A stretch of DNA of 55,028 bases from Verrucomicrobiota bacterium (GTDB lineage Bacteria; Verrucomicrobiota; Verrucomicrobiia; Opitutales; Opitutaceae). The first letter of the stretch is position 1. Each line of letters begins with the position of its first letter. The notes under the pieces were generated by a model, which made no database searches, was not told the DNA's origin, and worked only from the letters and a program-made list of their open reading frames with translations. Made by a program: the position numbers and the translations under genes. Location: positions 1 through 55,028 of the forward strand of contig VHCI01000005.1 of the NCBI GenBank assembly GCA_016871775.1, read 5' to 3'. Of this stretch, positions 26,726-35,780 are shown one piece after another.

Positions 26726-28009
26726 ATGGATTCCCCCGCCTCCCCCATCGTCCGCCGGAGCTTCCTGAAAGCTTCCGCCGGCCTCGCCGCCGCCACCGCA
26801 ACGCCCCGCTTCCTCAGCGCGGCCGAGCGCGCCCGTTCCATCGGAGCCAACAGCCGCATCCGCATCGCCCAAATCGGGTGCGGCAGCCGCGGCATCGGCG
26901 CCCATCTGGCCGGCATCCAGAAGCACGCCCAAGCCACCAACATCGAGGTCGTGGCGGTTTCCGATCCGTGGCGCGTGGCCCGCGAGAAGGCCCAGGCCAA
27001 GGCGAAGGAGGCCTTCGGCAGCGACGCGAAGATGTGCGTCTCCTACCGCGAGGTCCTCGAGATGAAGGATGTGGACGCGGTGATGATCGCCTCGCCCGAC
27101 CACCTGCACACCCTGCACCTTGAGGCCGCGGCCAAGGCGAACAAGCACATCTACGTCGAGAAGCCCCTCGCGACCGAGTTCGACCAGCTGCTGCGCTCGT
27201 ACGATGCCGCCAAGGCCGCGCAGGCCCGCGGCTCCATCATCCAGGTCGGCACGCAGCTCCGCAGCATCCCCGGCGTCGCCGGCGCGCGGGAGCTTGTGAA
27301 GAGCGGCCTCCTCGGCAAGATCACGCGCGTCGACGAGACCCGTAACTCCGAGAAGCCCTACTGGTACTCCTACCTCGGCCGGGACGTGAAGGAGGCGGAT
27401 GTCGACTGGAAGGAGTTCCTCAATGACCGGAAGGCGCGCGCCTTCGATGCCCGCCAATACGCGGCCTGGTACGGCTATTACGAGTTCTGCCAGGGCCCCG
27501 TGCCTCAATGGGGCGCCCACTTCCTCGACCTGATGCACTACGTGACAGCCTGCGGCTTCCCGGAGTCCTGCATGTGCATCGGCGGCGTCACCTATTGGAA
27601 GGACGAGAACCGCTTCACCACGCCCGACAACGTAATGGCGACGTGGATGTACCCGGACGGGATGATGGTCACCAGCTCGAACAACTTTGGCAACAGCTCC
27701 GGCAACCTGCGGAAGTTTTTCGGCGACAAGGGCACGCTCGACGTGGGCAACTGGAACGTCCCGACCTACAGCGCGGAGGGTGGCCCGAAGCGCGATGGCA
27801 AGATTCGCGGCAAGCAGGAGGTCACGCCGATCGAGCGCCCGGACCACTTTCTGAATTGGCTGCAGTGCATGCGGGACAACCAGACCCCGCACGCGGACAT
27901 CGACGCGGGCTACCAGCACGCGGTCGCCGTCCTGATGGCGGTGATCTCCTACGACACCGGCAAGAAGACGCTGTACGATCACGCCAAGCGCCGGATCACG
28001 ACCGCCTGA
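26726..28009 (+). CDS. Tat-exported Gfo/Idh/MocA family oxidoreductase
   Basis: A 427-residue protein with a twin-arginine signal (VRRSFLKASAGLAAATATPRF), an NAD(P)-binding Rossmann segment (IAQIGCGSRGIGAH, about 48-60), the Gfo/Idh catalytic EKPLA (145-149), and a C-terminal alpha/beta domain. These enzymes oxidise sugar hydroxyls with NAD(P), and exported members carry a tightly bound cofactor, as in glucose-fructose oxidoreductase. With DUF1080 and the isomerase it fits C3 oxidation of a glycoside. The start is 23 bp after the isomerase stop. Confidence 0.9.
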   Translation: MDSPASPIVRRSFLKASAGLAAATATPRFLSAAERARSIGANSRIRIAQIGCGSRGIGAHLAGIQKHAQATNIEVVAVSDPWRVAREKAQAKAKEAFGSDAKMCVSYREVLEMKDVDAVMIASPDHLHTLHLEAAAKANKHIYVEKPLATEFDQLLRSYDAAKAAQARGSIIQVGTQLRSIPGVAGARELVKSGLLGKITRVDETRNSEKPYWYSYLGRDVKEADVDWKEFLNDRKARAFDARQYAAWYGYYEFCQGPVPQWGAHFLDLMHYVTACGFPESCMCIGGVTYWKDENRFTTPDNVMATWMYPDGMMVTSSNNFGNSSGNLRKFFGDKGTLDVGNWNVPTYSAEGGPKRDGKIRGKQEVTPIERPDHFLNWLQCMRDNQTPHADIDAGYQHAVAVLMAVISYDTGKKTLYDHAKRRITTA

Positions 28010-28037
28010 GCACGGGGCATCGCTCCCCTGACCAGTA

Positions 28038-28063
28038 CGCCCCTTTCCGGGCGGGACTTTTTT
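28038..28063 (+). terminator. candidate terminator after the Gfo/Idh gene
   Basis: A short 5-bp GC stem (cgccc 28038-28042, gggcg 28049-28053) with a six-base loop is followed by a T-run (28058-28063). It lies 29 bp past the last gene of the double-DUF1080 operon. The stem is short but the T-run is clean. Confidence 0.55.
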
Positions 28064-28092
28064 GGACCCCGCGCCTGGGCGGGAGCAGCTCC

Positions 28093-30372
28093 TCACTTGA
28101 GAATCCGGAACATACTGCTGTAGTCATCCGTCCAGAGGGCGATGTCCAAACGGGGCGGCACCGGGGCGCTGGCGGCCCGGCGCAGGCTTTCCCGGTTCAT
28201 CAAGGCCTGGTCCTTGCTCAGGACCATCCAGGAGGCCGCGTAGTACCACCAGCCGCCCTCCAGGTCCTCGGCCATCCCGTCCTCGCTGTCGAAGTGCAGC
28301 GACGCGTAGCCGAACTCCCGGGCCGCATTCTCGACCACCGGACGCAGGTCCAGGTAGCGGTTGGAGATGTTCACCAGAATCAACCCGTCCGGCTTCAGGT
28401 GGCGCTGGTAGATCGCGAACGCCTCGCGCGTCAGCAGGTGGACCGGGACGGCGTCGCTACTGAAGGCGTCCATGATGAGGACGTCGTAGGCCTGTGGAGG
28501 CTCGTTCTCCATCGAGAGGCGGGCGTCACCCATCACCAGCTCGACTTTCGCGGGGCACAGTTCGAGGTAGCGGAAGGGCCGGCGCGCGATGTCAACCACC
28601 TGCGGGTTGATCTCGTAGATCCGCACGGTGTCCCCCGCGCGCCCGTAGGCGGCGAGGGTGCCGACCCCGAGGCCCAGAATGGCGATCCGGCTCCCCTGAC
28701 GGCCCTCCAGCTCGCGGAAGGCCCGGCCGATGCCCGAGGAAGGTCCGAAGTAGGAGGTGATCATCGGGGCGCGCGCCTCGTCGACAAACTGGAACCCGTG
28801 GGTGATGCGCCCGTGCTGGAGGAGAAGGTGGTGCGACTGGGGGTTGCCACGTTCGTATTCGAAGACCGATAGGACCCCGTAGAAGTTGCGGCCGCTGACG
28901 AGCGCGCCCTGGCGGGTGCTGTGGATCTGCAGGCTGAGCGCCGTCACCAGGGCGACCAGGCCCGCGCCGAGCAGCCCGGCGGTCAGGCGGTGCCAGTTGA
29001 CCGCGGCCCGCCGCTCGCGCCAGATGAGGAACAGGCCGGCGGCGACCACCAGCGCCCAGGGGAGCCAGGGACGCAGGCTGAGGAAGTCCCACGCCCGCGC
29101 CAGCCAGCCCACGGTGCCGAACTCCGTCCGCAGCCACTGCCCGCCGCCGGAGGTGAGCCGGGAGAGCCCGCCGGCGCCCAGCAAGGCCAGCAGCACGCCC
29201 AGAATCCGCCAGCGCGCCGGGGAAAGCGCGGTCCGGTCGCGCAGGGTGAGGACGAGCAGCAGCGCCACGCAGAGCGCGAGGCTGAGGTGGGTCTCGTAAT
29301 AGTTATCGAAGACGGCCGGGGCCACCAGGGCCACGAACAGGCCACCCAAGGCGCCGCCCGCGGAGATGCACAGGTAGAATTCGGTGAGGTGGCGCGGGTG
29401 CGGCCGGAGGTGGTACAACTCGCCGTGGCACACCATGCAGCCGACAAAGAGGGTCACGGCGTAGATCGCCACCTGCGCCCGGATGTCCATATCCGCACCT
29501 TTGATCAGCGCGTGGGCGGCGGCGGCCATCGCGGCGGCTAAGGCGAGGGTAGAGTAAAATCGCGAGTACCAGCGGGGCCCGTCGAAGCTGATGATGAACG
29601 TCAGCAGGTACAGGGCGAGCGGGACCACCCACAGGAAGGGGATGACGGCGACGTCCTGGCACATCTTGTTGGTGACCGCGAGGAGGAGCACCGAGGCGCA
29701 GGCGGGCAGCGCGAGCCACAGCAGGCGGACCCCGGCGCCGGGGTTCGGCGCTTCCCGTTCGGTCGCGGCGGCGGCCGCGGCCGGATAGGGCCGCAATTGG
29801 AAGACCCGCCAGGCGCAGGCGGCACATCCCGCCGCGTAGAGCACGAGGCCCCAGGACCAGCCGACGGCCTGAGCCTGCCGGGAGAAGGACGTCTCGACGT
29901 AGAAGGGGTAGCTGACCAGCGCGAGGAGGGAACCGACGTTCGAGAGCGCGTAGAGGCGCCAAGGCGAGGCGTTCGGGGAGGTCCGGCGGAACCACTCCTG
30001 CATCAGGGGACCGGTGGCGGCCAAGACCAAATAAGGCAGGCCAAGGGTCGCGGCGAGGAGGGTGAGGATGTGCCAGGTGGGATTGCCTGCCCCGGCGGGC
30101 TTCCAGGCCTCGCCCGGCGAGATGGGCAGGGTGAGCAGGGCCGCAAGCAGGAGCATCAGGTGCACGCCGACCTGCGCCCGCGGCTGGAGGTGGCGGCTCA
30201 GGGCGTGGGCGTAGGCGTACCCACCGAGCAGCAGCACCTGAAAGAACAGCATGCAGGTCGTCCAGACCCCCGGGCTGCCGCCGAACCAAGGCAAGATGAA
30301 CTTGCCGATGAGCGGCTGCACTTGGAAGAGCAGGAAGGCGCCGGTGAAGATGGTCAGGGCGAAGGGCAGCAT
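28093..30372 (-). CDS. fused MFS/spermidine synthase-like membrane protein
   Basis: A 759-residue protein. About a dozen hydrophobic helices (1-500, starting FALTIFTGAFLLFQVQPLIGK) form an MFS-like region; a soluble C-terminal domain carries the SAM-binding GLGVGTLAAYG (567-577), then VRIYEINPQVV and DVLIMDAFSSDAVP, as in spermidine synthases. Proteins of this fused type are widespread, but polyamine synthesis is unproven for them; a transport-linked aminopropyl or methyl transfer is possible. It is convergent with the Gfo/Idh operon and divergent from the small coiled-coil gene. Confidence 0.9.
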   Translation of the reverse strand: MLPFALTIFTGAFLLFQVQPLIGKFILPWFGGSPGVWTTCMLFFQVLLLGGYAYAHALSRHLQPRAQVGVHLMLLLAALLTLPISPGEAWKPAGAGNPTWHILTLLAATLGLPYLVLAATGPLMQEWFRRTSPNASPWRLYALSNVGSLLALVSYPFYVETSFSRQAQAVGWSWGLVLYAAGCAACAWRVFQLRPYPAAAAAATEREAPNPGAGVRLLWLALPACASVLLLAVTNKMCQDVAVIPFLWVVPLALYLLTFIISFDGPRWYSRFYSTLALAAAMAAAAHALIKGADMDIRAQVAIYAVTLFVGCMVCHGELYHLRPHPRHLTEFYLCISAGGALGGLFVALVAPAVFDNYYETHLSLALCVALLLVLTLRDRTALSPARWRILGVLLALLGAGGLSRLTSGGGQWLRTEFGTVGWLARAWDFLSLRPWLPWALVVAAGLFLIWRERRAAVNWHRLTAGLLGAGLVALVTALSLQIHSTRQGALVSGRNFYGVLSVFEYERGNPQSHHLLLQHGRITHGFQFVDEARAPMITSYFGPSSGIGRAFRELEGRQGSRIAILGLGVGTLAAYGRAGDTVRIYEINPQVVDIARRPFRYLELCPAKVELVMGDARLSMENEPPQAYDVLIMDAFSSDAVPVHLLTREAFAIYQRHLKPDGLILVNISNRYLDLRPVVENAAREFGYASLHFDSEDGMAEDLEGGWWYYAASWMVLSKDQALMNRESLRRAASAPVPPRLDIALWTDDYSSMFRILK

Positions 30373-30509
30373 CGGGGAGCGTGGAGACGGCCGGGATGGA
30401 CAAGGCTAAACGCCCTGCCGAGGCAAACGTTTCACGGCTGCGGCCCGCCAAAAAAGCCTAGCCTTCCCTCCGCCGAACGCCCCTAGTGACTTAGATAACT
30501 TTCCCGGCA

Positions 30510-30935
30510 ATGCGCCTCCCAACCTTCCTCGCCCCGCTCAGCCTCCTCGCCGCGTCGCTCCCGGCGGCCCAGCCCGCCGCGAAGGCGGACGCGCCCAAGG
30601 CCCAGAAGCTCGTGCAGGTCTCGACCCTGAACACGATCGAGGCGAACCGGGAGTTCCAGGCCAACGTGCAGTTGCTGCAGGCCCAGCGGCAGGCGGCGGT
30701 CGAGCTCAACACCGCGCTCGAACGCGAAAAGGATGCGGCCAAGCAGAAGGAGCTAAAGGGCCGCCTCGAGACCCTGATGACGAAGCTGAACGAGAACAAC
30801 GCCCTGATGCGCAAGACCTACGGCTTCTCCCTGGACCGGAATTACTCGGTCGTGATCGAGAAGGCGCACATCCATATGTTCGTGACCGAGGAAGAGGCGG
30901 CGCAGCTCGAGCAGGCGGCGGCCAAGAAGAAGTGA
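30510..30935 (+). CDS. small exported coiled-coil protein, function unknown
   Basis: A 141-residue protein with a signal peptide (FLAPLSLLAASLPAAQPA) and a long helical, Gln/Glu/Lys-rich segment (about 40-105, NVQLLQAQRQAAVELNTALE) likely to form a coiled coil, then a short strand-rich part (YSVVIEKAHIHMFVTEEE) and a Lys-rich tail. There is no lipobox. A periplasmic scaffold or chaperone-like role is conceivable by shape (OmpH-like length), but no motif confirms it. It stands alone, divergent from the fused MFS protein. Confidence 0.75.
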   Translation: MRLPTFLAPLSLLAASLPAAQPAAKADAPKAQKLVQVSTLNTIEANREFQANVQLLQAQRQAAVELNTALEREKDAAKQKELKGRLETLMTKLNENNALMRKTYGFSLDRNYSVVIEKAHIHMFVTEEEAAQLEQAAAKKK

Positions 30936-31152
30936 CCGCCGCCCGGGCGGATGAGCCCGCTCTCTGCCTCGCGAGAACAATGACCGCCCCTCCACGACGA
31001 TTGGCGGAACCGCGGACGCCCCTTGGCCAAGCTTTCCGGGCGGATGGGCGACAGTAACGGGAAAGGTGGGCGGGGGCGCCCGAATTCACGCAAACGAAGG
31101 TCTAGGGGACGGCGGGATGGACCACGCCGCTCAGGGCTGTTCTAGGGGAGGC

Positions 31153-34100
31153 CTATTGGCACGCCTCGCAGGTTTCCCCGCGGCGCATCGCCTCGATGCC
31201 GCAGGCCTTCTTCTCCTCCTCGGAGAATTCCCGCTTGGCGGCAGACTTGGCCTCGGCCTCGGCGGCGATGCCCCGGACCTCCTTCTTAGCGGCGACGGTG
31301 GCCTTCTCGATGTTGGAGGCCCCGAGGCTGCGGAGGTAATAGGTGGTCTTGAGCCCCGCGTGCCACGCATGCCGGTACATATGGCTCAGCGTCTTGAGGT
31401 CGGGGGTCTTGATCCAGAGGTTCACCGACTGAGCCTGGTCGATCCACTTCTGGCGTCGGGCGGCGGCGTCGACGATCCACTTGTGGTCGATGTCGAAGGC
31501 GGTGAGGTACTTGACCTTGAGGTCGGCGGGAATGCGCTCGATGTCCTTCAGCTCGCCGTCGAAGTACTTCAGGTTGTCGATCATATCCTGATCCCACAGC
31601 CCGCGGGCCTTGAGGTCCTTCACGAGGAAGGGGTTCAGGACGATGAACTCACCCGAGAGGTTAGATTTGACGAAGAGGTTCTTGTAGGTCGGCTCGATGC
31701 AGGGCGAGGTGGCCGTGATATTTGAGATCGTCGCGGTGGGCGCGATGGCGAGACAGTTGGAGTTCCGCATCCCTTGACGCGCGATCTTCTGGCGCAGGGG
31801 CGTCCAGTCTAGCCGGCCACCGCGCGGAACCTCCACCGGCAGGCCGCGCTCCTTTTCCAGCAGGTCGAGAGTATCTTGGGGCAACAGCCCGCGGTCCCAC
31901 TTCGAGCCCTTGTAGCTGGAATACGTGCCGCGTTCCGCGGCCAAGTCGGAGCTGGCCTCATAGGCGTAGAAGGCGACCGCCTCCATCGCCTCGTCGTTGA
32001 AATCCACCGCCTCCGGGGAGGCGAAAGCGTGGCCGCGGAGGTAAAGGGCGTGAGCGAGGCCCATCACCCCCATCCCGATCGGACGGTGGCGCAGGTTGGA
32101 GACTTTGGCCGCCTCGGTCGGGTAAAAGTTGATGTCGATGACGTTGTCGAGGGCGCGCACCGCAGTGCGGACGGTCTCGCGCAGCATCTCGTGGTCCAGT
32201 GAGCCGTCGGGCCTGAGGTGGCTGTCGAGGATGACGGAGCCGAGGTTGCAGACGGCGGTCTCCTCGTTGCTGGTGTTGAGCGTGATCTCCGTGCAGAGGT
32301 TGGACGAGTGGATCACGCCGACGTGGTCCTGCGGCGAGCGCAGGTTGCAGGCGTCCTTGAAGGTGATCCAAGGATGGCCGGTCTCGAAGAGCATCGAGAG
32401 CATCTTCTTCCAGAGCTCTAGCGCCTCAATCTTTTGCCCGTGGATGCGACCCTCCTCAGCGAGGCGCTCGTACTCGAGATAGCGGCGCTCGAAAGCGGCC
32501 CCGTAAAGTTCGTGCAGGTCCTCCACCTGATTGGAGCGGAACAGGGTCCAGTGCTGACGCGCCTCCATCCGCTTCATGAACAGGTCCGGGATCCAATTGG
32601 CCGTGTTCATATCGTGCGTTCGACGGCGATCGTCGCCCGTGTTCTTGCGGAGCTCGAGGAACTCGAAGATGTCGTTATGCCAAGTCTCGAGGTAAGCGCA
32701 GCCGGAACCCTTGCGCTTGCCGCCCTGGTTCACCGCGACGAGCTGGTCGTTGTGGAGCTTAAGGAAGGGGATGACGCCCTGCGACTCGCCATTGGTGCCG
32801 GAGATGTGGGCTCCGGTGCCGCGGACCGCGGTCCAGGAACCGCCCAACCCGCCCGCCCACTTCGCGAGGAACGCGTTGTCGGCGATGCCGCGGAGCATGA
32901 TGCTCTCGAGGGAGTCATCGACGTAATAGAGGTAGCAGGAGGAGAGCTGGGAATGGAGCGTCCCGGAATTGAAAAGCGTGGGCGTGCTGCTGCAGAAGCG
33001 GCGGCTCTTGTAGAGCTCATAGAGCCCCGCCACGCAGGCCTCGCGGTCGCCCGGCTCGTCCAGCATCAGCCCCATCGACACGCGCAGCCAGAAATACTGG
33101 GGCGTCTCAAGGCGGCGGGAAGGCTTCCGGGTCTTGTCGATGATCAGGTAGCGGTCGTAGAGGGTCTGGATGCCGAGGAAGTCGAACTCTAGGTCGGAGG
33201 AGGGATCGAGGATCGCAGCCAGACGGGAGAGGTCGTATTCAAGGAGGCGGGGATTGAGCCGCTTGATGGCGACCCCGCGCTCGAGGTACTTGCGGAAGCC
33301 GCGCTGGTGGGACGCTTTGAGGGCGCCGATCCCATCGCGCATGATGTCCCAGCCGAGAACCTCCTCATATATGTAGGTCAGCTGGATGCGGCCGGCGAAC
33401 TTGGCGAAGTCGGCGTCCCGCTCGATCAGCGTCTTCGAATTGAGGACGATCGTGGCGTCGAGGTCCTTCTGGCTGATTTGGTCATAGACCGAGCGGCGGA
33501 GCTCAGCCTCGATCTCATCGTTGGACAGGAAGAGGTCTAGGCCAATGCGGGCGAACTCGATGCGGCGGCGGAGGTCGGCGCCGTCCCAGAATACGTTGCT
33601 GCCGTCGGCCTTCTTGACCACGATCATCGAAGCTTGGCCGGCAGCGGGGGTGGCCTCAGGGGCCGCGGCCACGGCGGGCACAACCAGCCCGAGGTCCCGG
33701 GCGGCGGCGCGCTCGGCGCGGAACAGGATGTAGGCCTCGGCCACCTTGTAATGGCCTGCCTTCATCAGCTCCTCCTGCACCATGTCCTGGATCTCCTCGA
33801 TGTGGATGAAGGACTGCTTCGAGGAATGCACCCGCTGCGACACCGCCCGGGTGATGGCGACAGCGGGGGCGGAATCCCGCTGGAGCGAAAGGAAAGTCTT
33901 CCGGACCGCGATCTCGACCTTGCGCTCGCTCCACGGGACAACCTGGTTGTTGCGCCGGATCACCCGCAGGGTCGAGACGGCGGCCGCCTCGCGGTCCACG
34001 GCGATCTTGCGGGCACGGTTGAGGAGGAGGCTCTTGGCGATAAAATAGGAATTGTTGTCGACCAAGGTCTTCTCGATGAGCTCGTAGAGGGCATCAAGCG

Positions 34101-34431
34101 AGAGCCGGACCGGCGCCTGTCCTCGAGCGAGCTCGGCGAGGTGACCAGCGACCTCGCGGCAGATCTTGGCGACCCAGAGGCGGTTCTGCTCGGTGAAGAT
34201 CTCCTTCTCGCCGCGCGCGAGATGCACGTTGGTCAGCGCCTTCCCGAGGGTGTCGGCCACCTCCGCCAGCGCGAATCGCTCCTCCCCGTGCGGGCACAAG
34301 AGGACGATCTCCGGCACCGAGATGCCTTGACCCGCGATCACGTCGCGCCACGCGTAATGCGGCTTCTGTTCGACCGGGGCGTGGACCGTGCGTTTGAGGG
34401 CGAGATCGTGGGCCAGCGAAGGATGACTCAT
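31153..34431 (-). CDS. nrdA: class I ribonucleotide reductase large subunit, long ATP-cone N-terminus
   Basis: A 1092-residue NrdA, much longer than the 761 residues of E. coli. Three N-terminal ATP-cone-like segments are seen: a diverged one (about 40-145), a canonical one (about 154-245, VIRRNNQVVPWSERKVE), and one at the usual NrdA N-terminus (about 268-360, VVKKADGSNVFWDGAD). The catalytic barrel has SSC (C499), NLCTEI (N711, C713, E715) and AVCNLGS (C728), the active-site cysteine set; the C-terminal CEAC (C1088, C1091) is the redox relay to thioredoxin. It reduces ribonucleotides with NrdB. The ATG at 34431 is preferred over one 8 codons upstream. It is downstream of nrdB on the same strand, with a terminator between. 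Confidence 0.96.
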   Translation of the reverse strand: MSHPSLAHDLALKRTVHAPVEQKPHYAWRDVIAGQGISVPEIVLLCPHGEERFALAEVADTLGKALTNVHLARGEKEIFTEQNRLWVAKICREVAGHLAELARGQAPVRLSLDALYELIEKTLVDNNSYFIAKSLLLNRARKIAVDREAAAVSTLRVIRRNNQVVPWSERKVEIAVRKTFLSLQRDSAPAVAITRAVSQRVHSSKQSFIHIEEIQDMVQEELMKAGHYKVAEAYILFRAERAAARDLGLVVPAVAAAPEATPAAGQASMIVVKKADGSNVFWDGADLRRRIEFARIGLDLFLSNDEIEAELRRSVYDQISQKDLDATIVLNSKTLIERDADFAKFAGRIQLTYIYEEVLGWDIMRDGIGALKASHQRGFRKYLERGVAIKRLNPRLLEYDLSRLAAILDPSSDLEFDFLGIQTLYDRYLIIDKTRKPSRRLETPQYFWLRVSMGLMLDEPGDREACVAGLYELYKSRRFCSSTPTLFNSGTLHSQLSSCYLYYVDDSLESIMLRGIADNAFLAKWAGGLGGSWTAVRGTGAHISGTNGESQGVIPFLKLHNDQLVAVNQGGKRKGSGCAYLETWHNDIFEFLELRKNTGDDRRRTHDMNTANWIPDLFMKRMEARQHWTLFRSNQVEDLHELYGAAFERRYLEYERLAEEGRIHGQKIEALELWKKMLSMLFETGHPWITFKDACNLRSPQDHVGVIHSSNLCTEITLNTSNEETAVCNLGSVILDSHLRPDGSLDHEMLRETVRTAVRALDNVIDINFYPTEAAKVSNLRHRPIGMGVMGLAHALYLRGHAFASPEAVDFNDEAMEAVAFYAYEASSDLAAERGTYSSYKGSKWDRGLLPQDTLDLLEKERGLPVEVPRGGRLDWTPLRQKIARQGMRNSNCLAIAPTATISNITATSPCIEPTYKNLFVKSNLSGEFIVLNPFLVKDLKARGLWDQDMIDNLKYFDGELKDIERIPADLKVKYLTAFDIDHKWIVDAAARRQKWIDQAQSVNLWIKTPDLKTLSHMYRHAWHAGLKTTYYLRSLGASNIEKATVAAKKEVRGIAAEAEAKSAAKREFSEEEKKACGIEAMRRGETCEACQ

Positions 34432-34463
34432 GGCGGCGGGAAGGGACGGCGGCAAAGGGGGGG

Positions 34464-34495
34464 AAAAACGAACGCCCCTCCATGGGCGGAGGGGC
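34464..34495 (-). terminator. terminator between nrdB and nrdA
   Basis: An 8-bp perfect stem (gcccctcc 34474-34481, ggaggggc 34488-34495) with a 6-nt loop is followed on the minus strand by GTTC and then five T (34464-34468). It lies 60 bp past the nrdB stop and about 33 bp before the nrdA start, so it may attenuate or insulate nrdA transcription. Confidence 0.65.
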
Positions 34496-34554
34496 CGGGA
34501 AACGGTGGGGCGGGGCGGAGACTGGACGGGGCGGAGCGGGGCAGAAACGGACGC

Positions 34555-35640
34555 TCAGAGGTCGTCGTCGCGAACGGGGTTGAGGGCGGACGCCTTCTGA
34601 TACTCGGTGACACGACCCTCGAAAAAGTTCTGCTCCTTCTTAATGTCCATCATTTCGGCGAGCCAGGGCAGGGGATTCTTCACCCCGGGAGAGAGCGGCG
34701 CCAGCCCGCAGCTCTCGAGGCGACGGTCAGCGATATAATCGATGTAGGTAATGAAATCGTCGGCGGACAGACCGATCGAGTTAACCGGCAGACAGTCGCG
34801 GATGAATTCCTTCTCGAGCTCGACCGCCTCGCGCATCAGACCGCGGAGCTCGTCCTTGAAATCGGGTGTCCAGATTTCGCGATTCTCGTCGACTAGGTCC
34901 ATAAAGAGGTTCCGGAAGACCTCGATGTGGTTGGATTCGTCGCGCAGGGTGTAGCGGAACATCTGGCCGATGCCCGGAAATTTATTTTGACGGTATAGCG
35001 AAAGCACCATCCCGAAAAGCCCGTAGAACTGAGTGCCCTCCATGCACTGACCGAAGACGAAGACGTTGCGAGCGAGCAGGCGCTTGTTCTCCGGCCGCGT
35101 GAGGTCGAGGTCCCGGCGCAGAGCGCGCGAAGTGCGGGTGACAAACTCGTTCTTTCGGACGATCGTCGGGATGTCCTCGAACATCGACTCGCACTCGTGC
35201 GGGTTGATCTGCAGCGAAGAGATCATGTAGAGGAGGGAATCCGCGTGGATGTTCTCCTCGTGGGCGTGGCGGCCCAGGACCAGCTTGAGCTCCGGGGCCG
35301 TCACCAGTTCGCGCACCACGTGCTGAATGTTGTCCCCCACGATGCCCTCGGCGGCCGAAAAGTAGCCAATGCCCATCCGGATGATCCAGCGCTCGACCTC
35401 CGAGACCGTCTTCTCGTCCCGCCATTGCTCGATATCCTTACCCATCGGGATATCCTCCGGCTCCCAGTGGTTCGCCTTCATCGTCCGATAGAGGTCATAG
35501 GCCCACTGGTACTTAAGCGGCAGCAAATTGAAGGTCATCGATTCCCGGCCGTTGATCACCTGCTTGGCGGCGAAGGCGGCCTCGGCCTTATTCTGGTCGA
35601 GGACGAAGGACTTGGCGCCGATCTGGAAGGTCTTTTGCAT
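34555..35640 (-). CDS. nrdB: class I ribonucleotide reductase small subunit, Leu at the radical site
   Basis: A 361-residue ferritin-like R2 protein. All six dimetal ligands are found: E98, E129, H132, E201, E235 and H238, with spacing like that of the class Ic R2 of Chlamydia trachomatis (first ligand Glu, not Asp). The radical position, four residues after the first histidine, is L136 (ENIHADSLLYMI), whereas class Ia has Tyr and Chlamydia has Phe. A tyrosine remains at Y138, and the C-terminal relay Y347 (EGRVTEYQ) is present. A stable tyrosyl radical is therefore not expected at the usual place. The ATG at 35640 is chosen because homology starts at MQKTFQIG. It is first of nrdB-nrdA. Confidence 0.95.
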   Translation of the reverse strand: MQKTFQIGAKSFVLDQNKAEAAFAAKQVINGRESMTFNLLPLKYQWAYDLYRTMKANHWEPEDIPMGKDIEQWRDEKTVSEVERWIIRMGIGYFSAAEGIVGDNIQHVVRELVTAPELKLVLGRHAHEENIHADSLLYMISSLQINPHECESMFEDIPTIVRKNEFVTRTSRALRRDLDLTRPENKRLLARNVFVFGQCMEGTQFYGLFGMVLSLYRQNKFPGIGQMFRYTLRDESNHIEVFRNLFMDLVDENREIWTPDFKDELRGLMREAVELEKEFIRDCLPVNSIGLSADDFITYIDYIADRRLESCGLAPLSPGVKNPLPWLAEMMDIKKEQNFFEGRVTEYQKASALNPVRDDDL

Positions 35641-35738
35641 GGTGCGGGAAAGGTCGGAAACGGGCAGGAACGCGGGCTTTTCGGAGACGAGGGAACGAGG
35701 GGCGATGCTAAGTTGTTGGAAGTTATTGACGCCCTTTT

Positions 35739-35780
35739 GACCACAACGGGCTGTGGTTATTACTCGCGCCGACCACAACC
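35739..35780. promoter_or_regulatory. paired repeats, candidate NrdR-type operator
   Basis: gaccacaac occurs at 35739-35747 and again at 35771-35779, exactly 32 bp apart. The first copy is half of a palindrome (ccacaacgggctgtgg, 35741-35756). Known NrdR boxes come in pairs about 31-32 bp apart upstream of nrd genes, so the geometry fits; the bases differ from the published AT-rich consensus, so this is tentative. The second repeat abuts the proposed -10. Confidence 0.4.
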
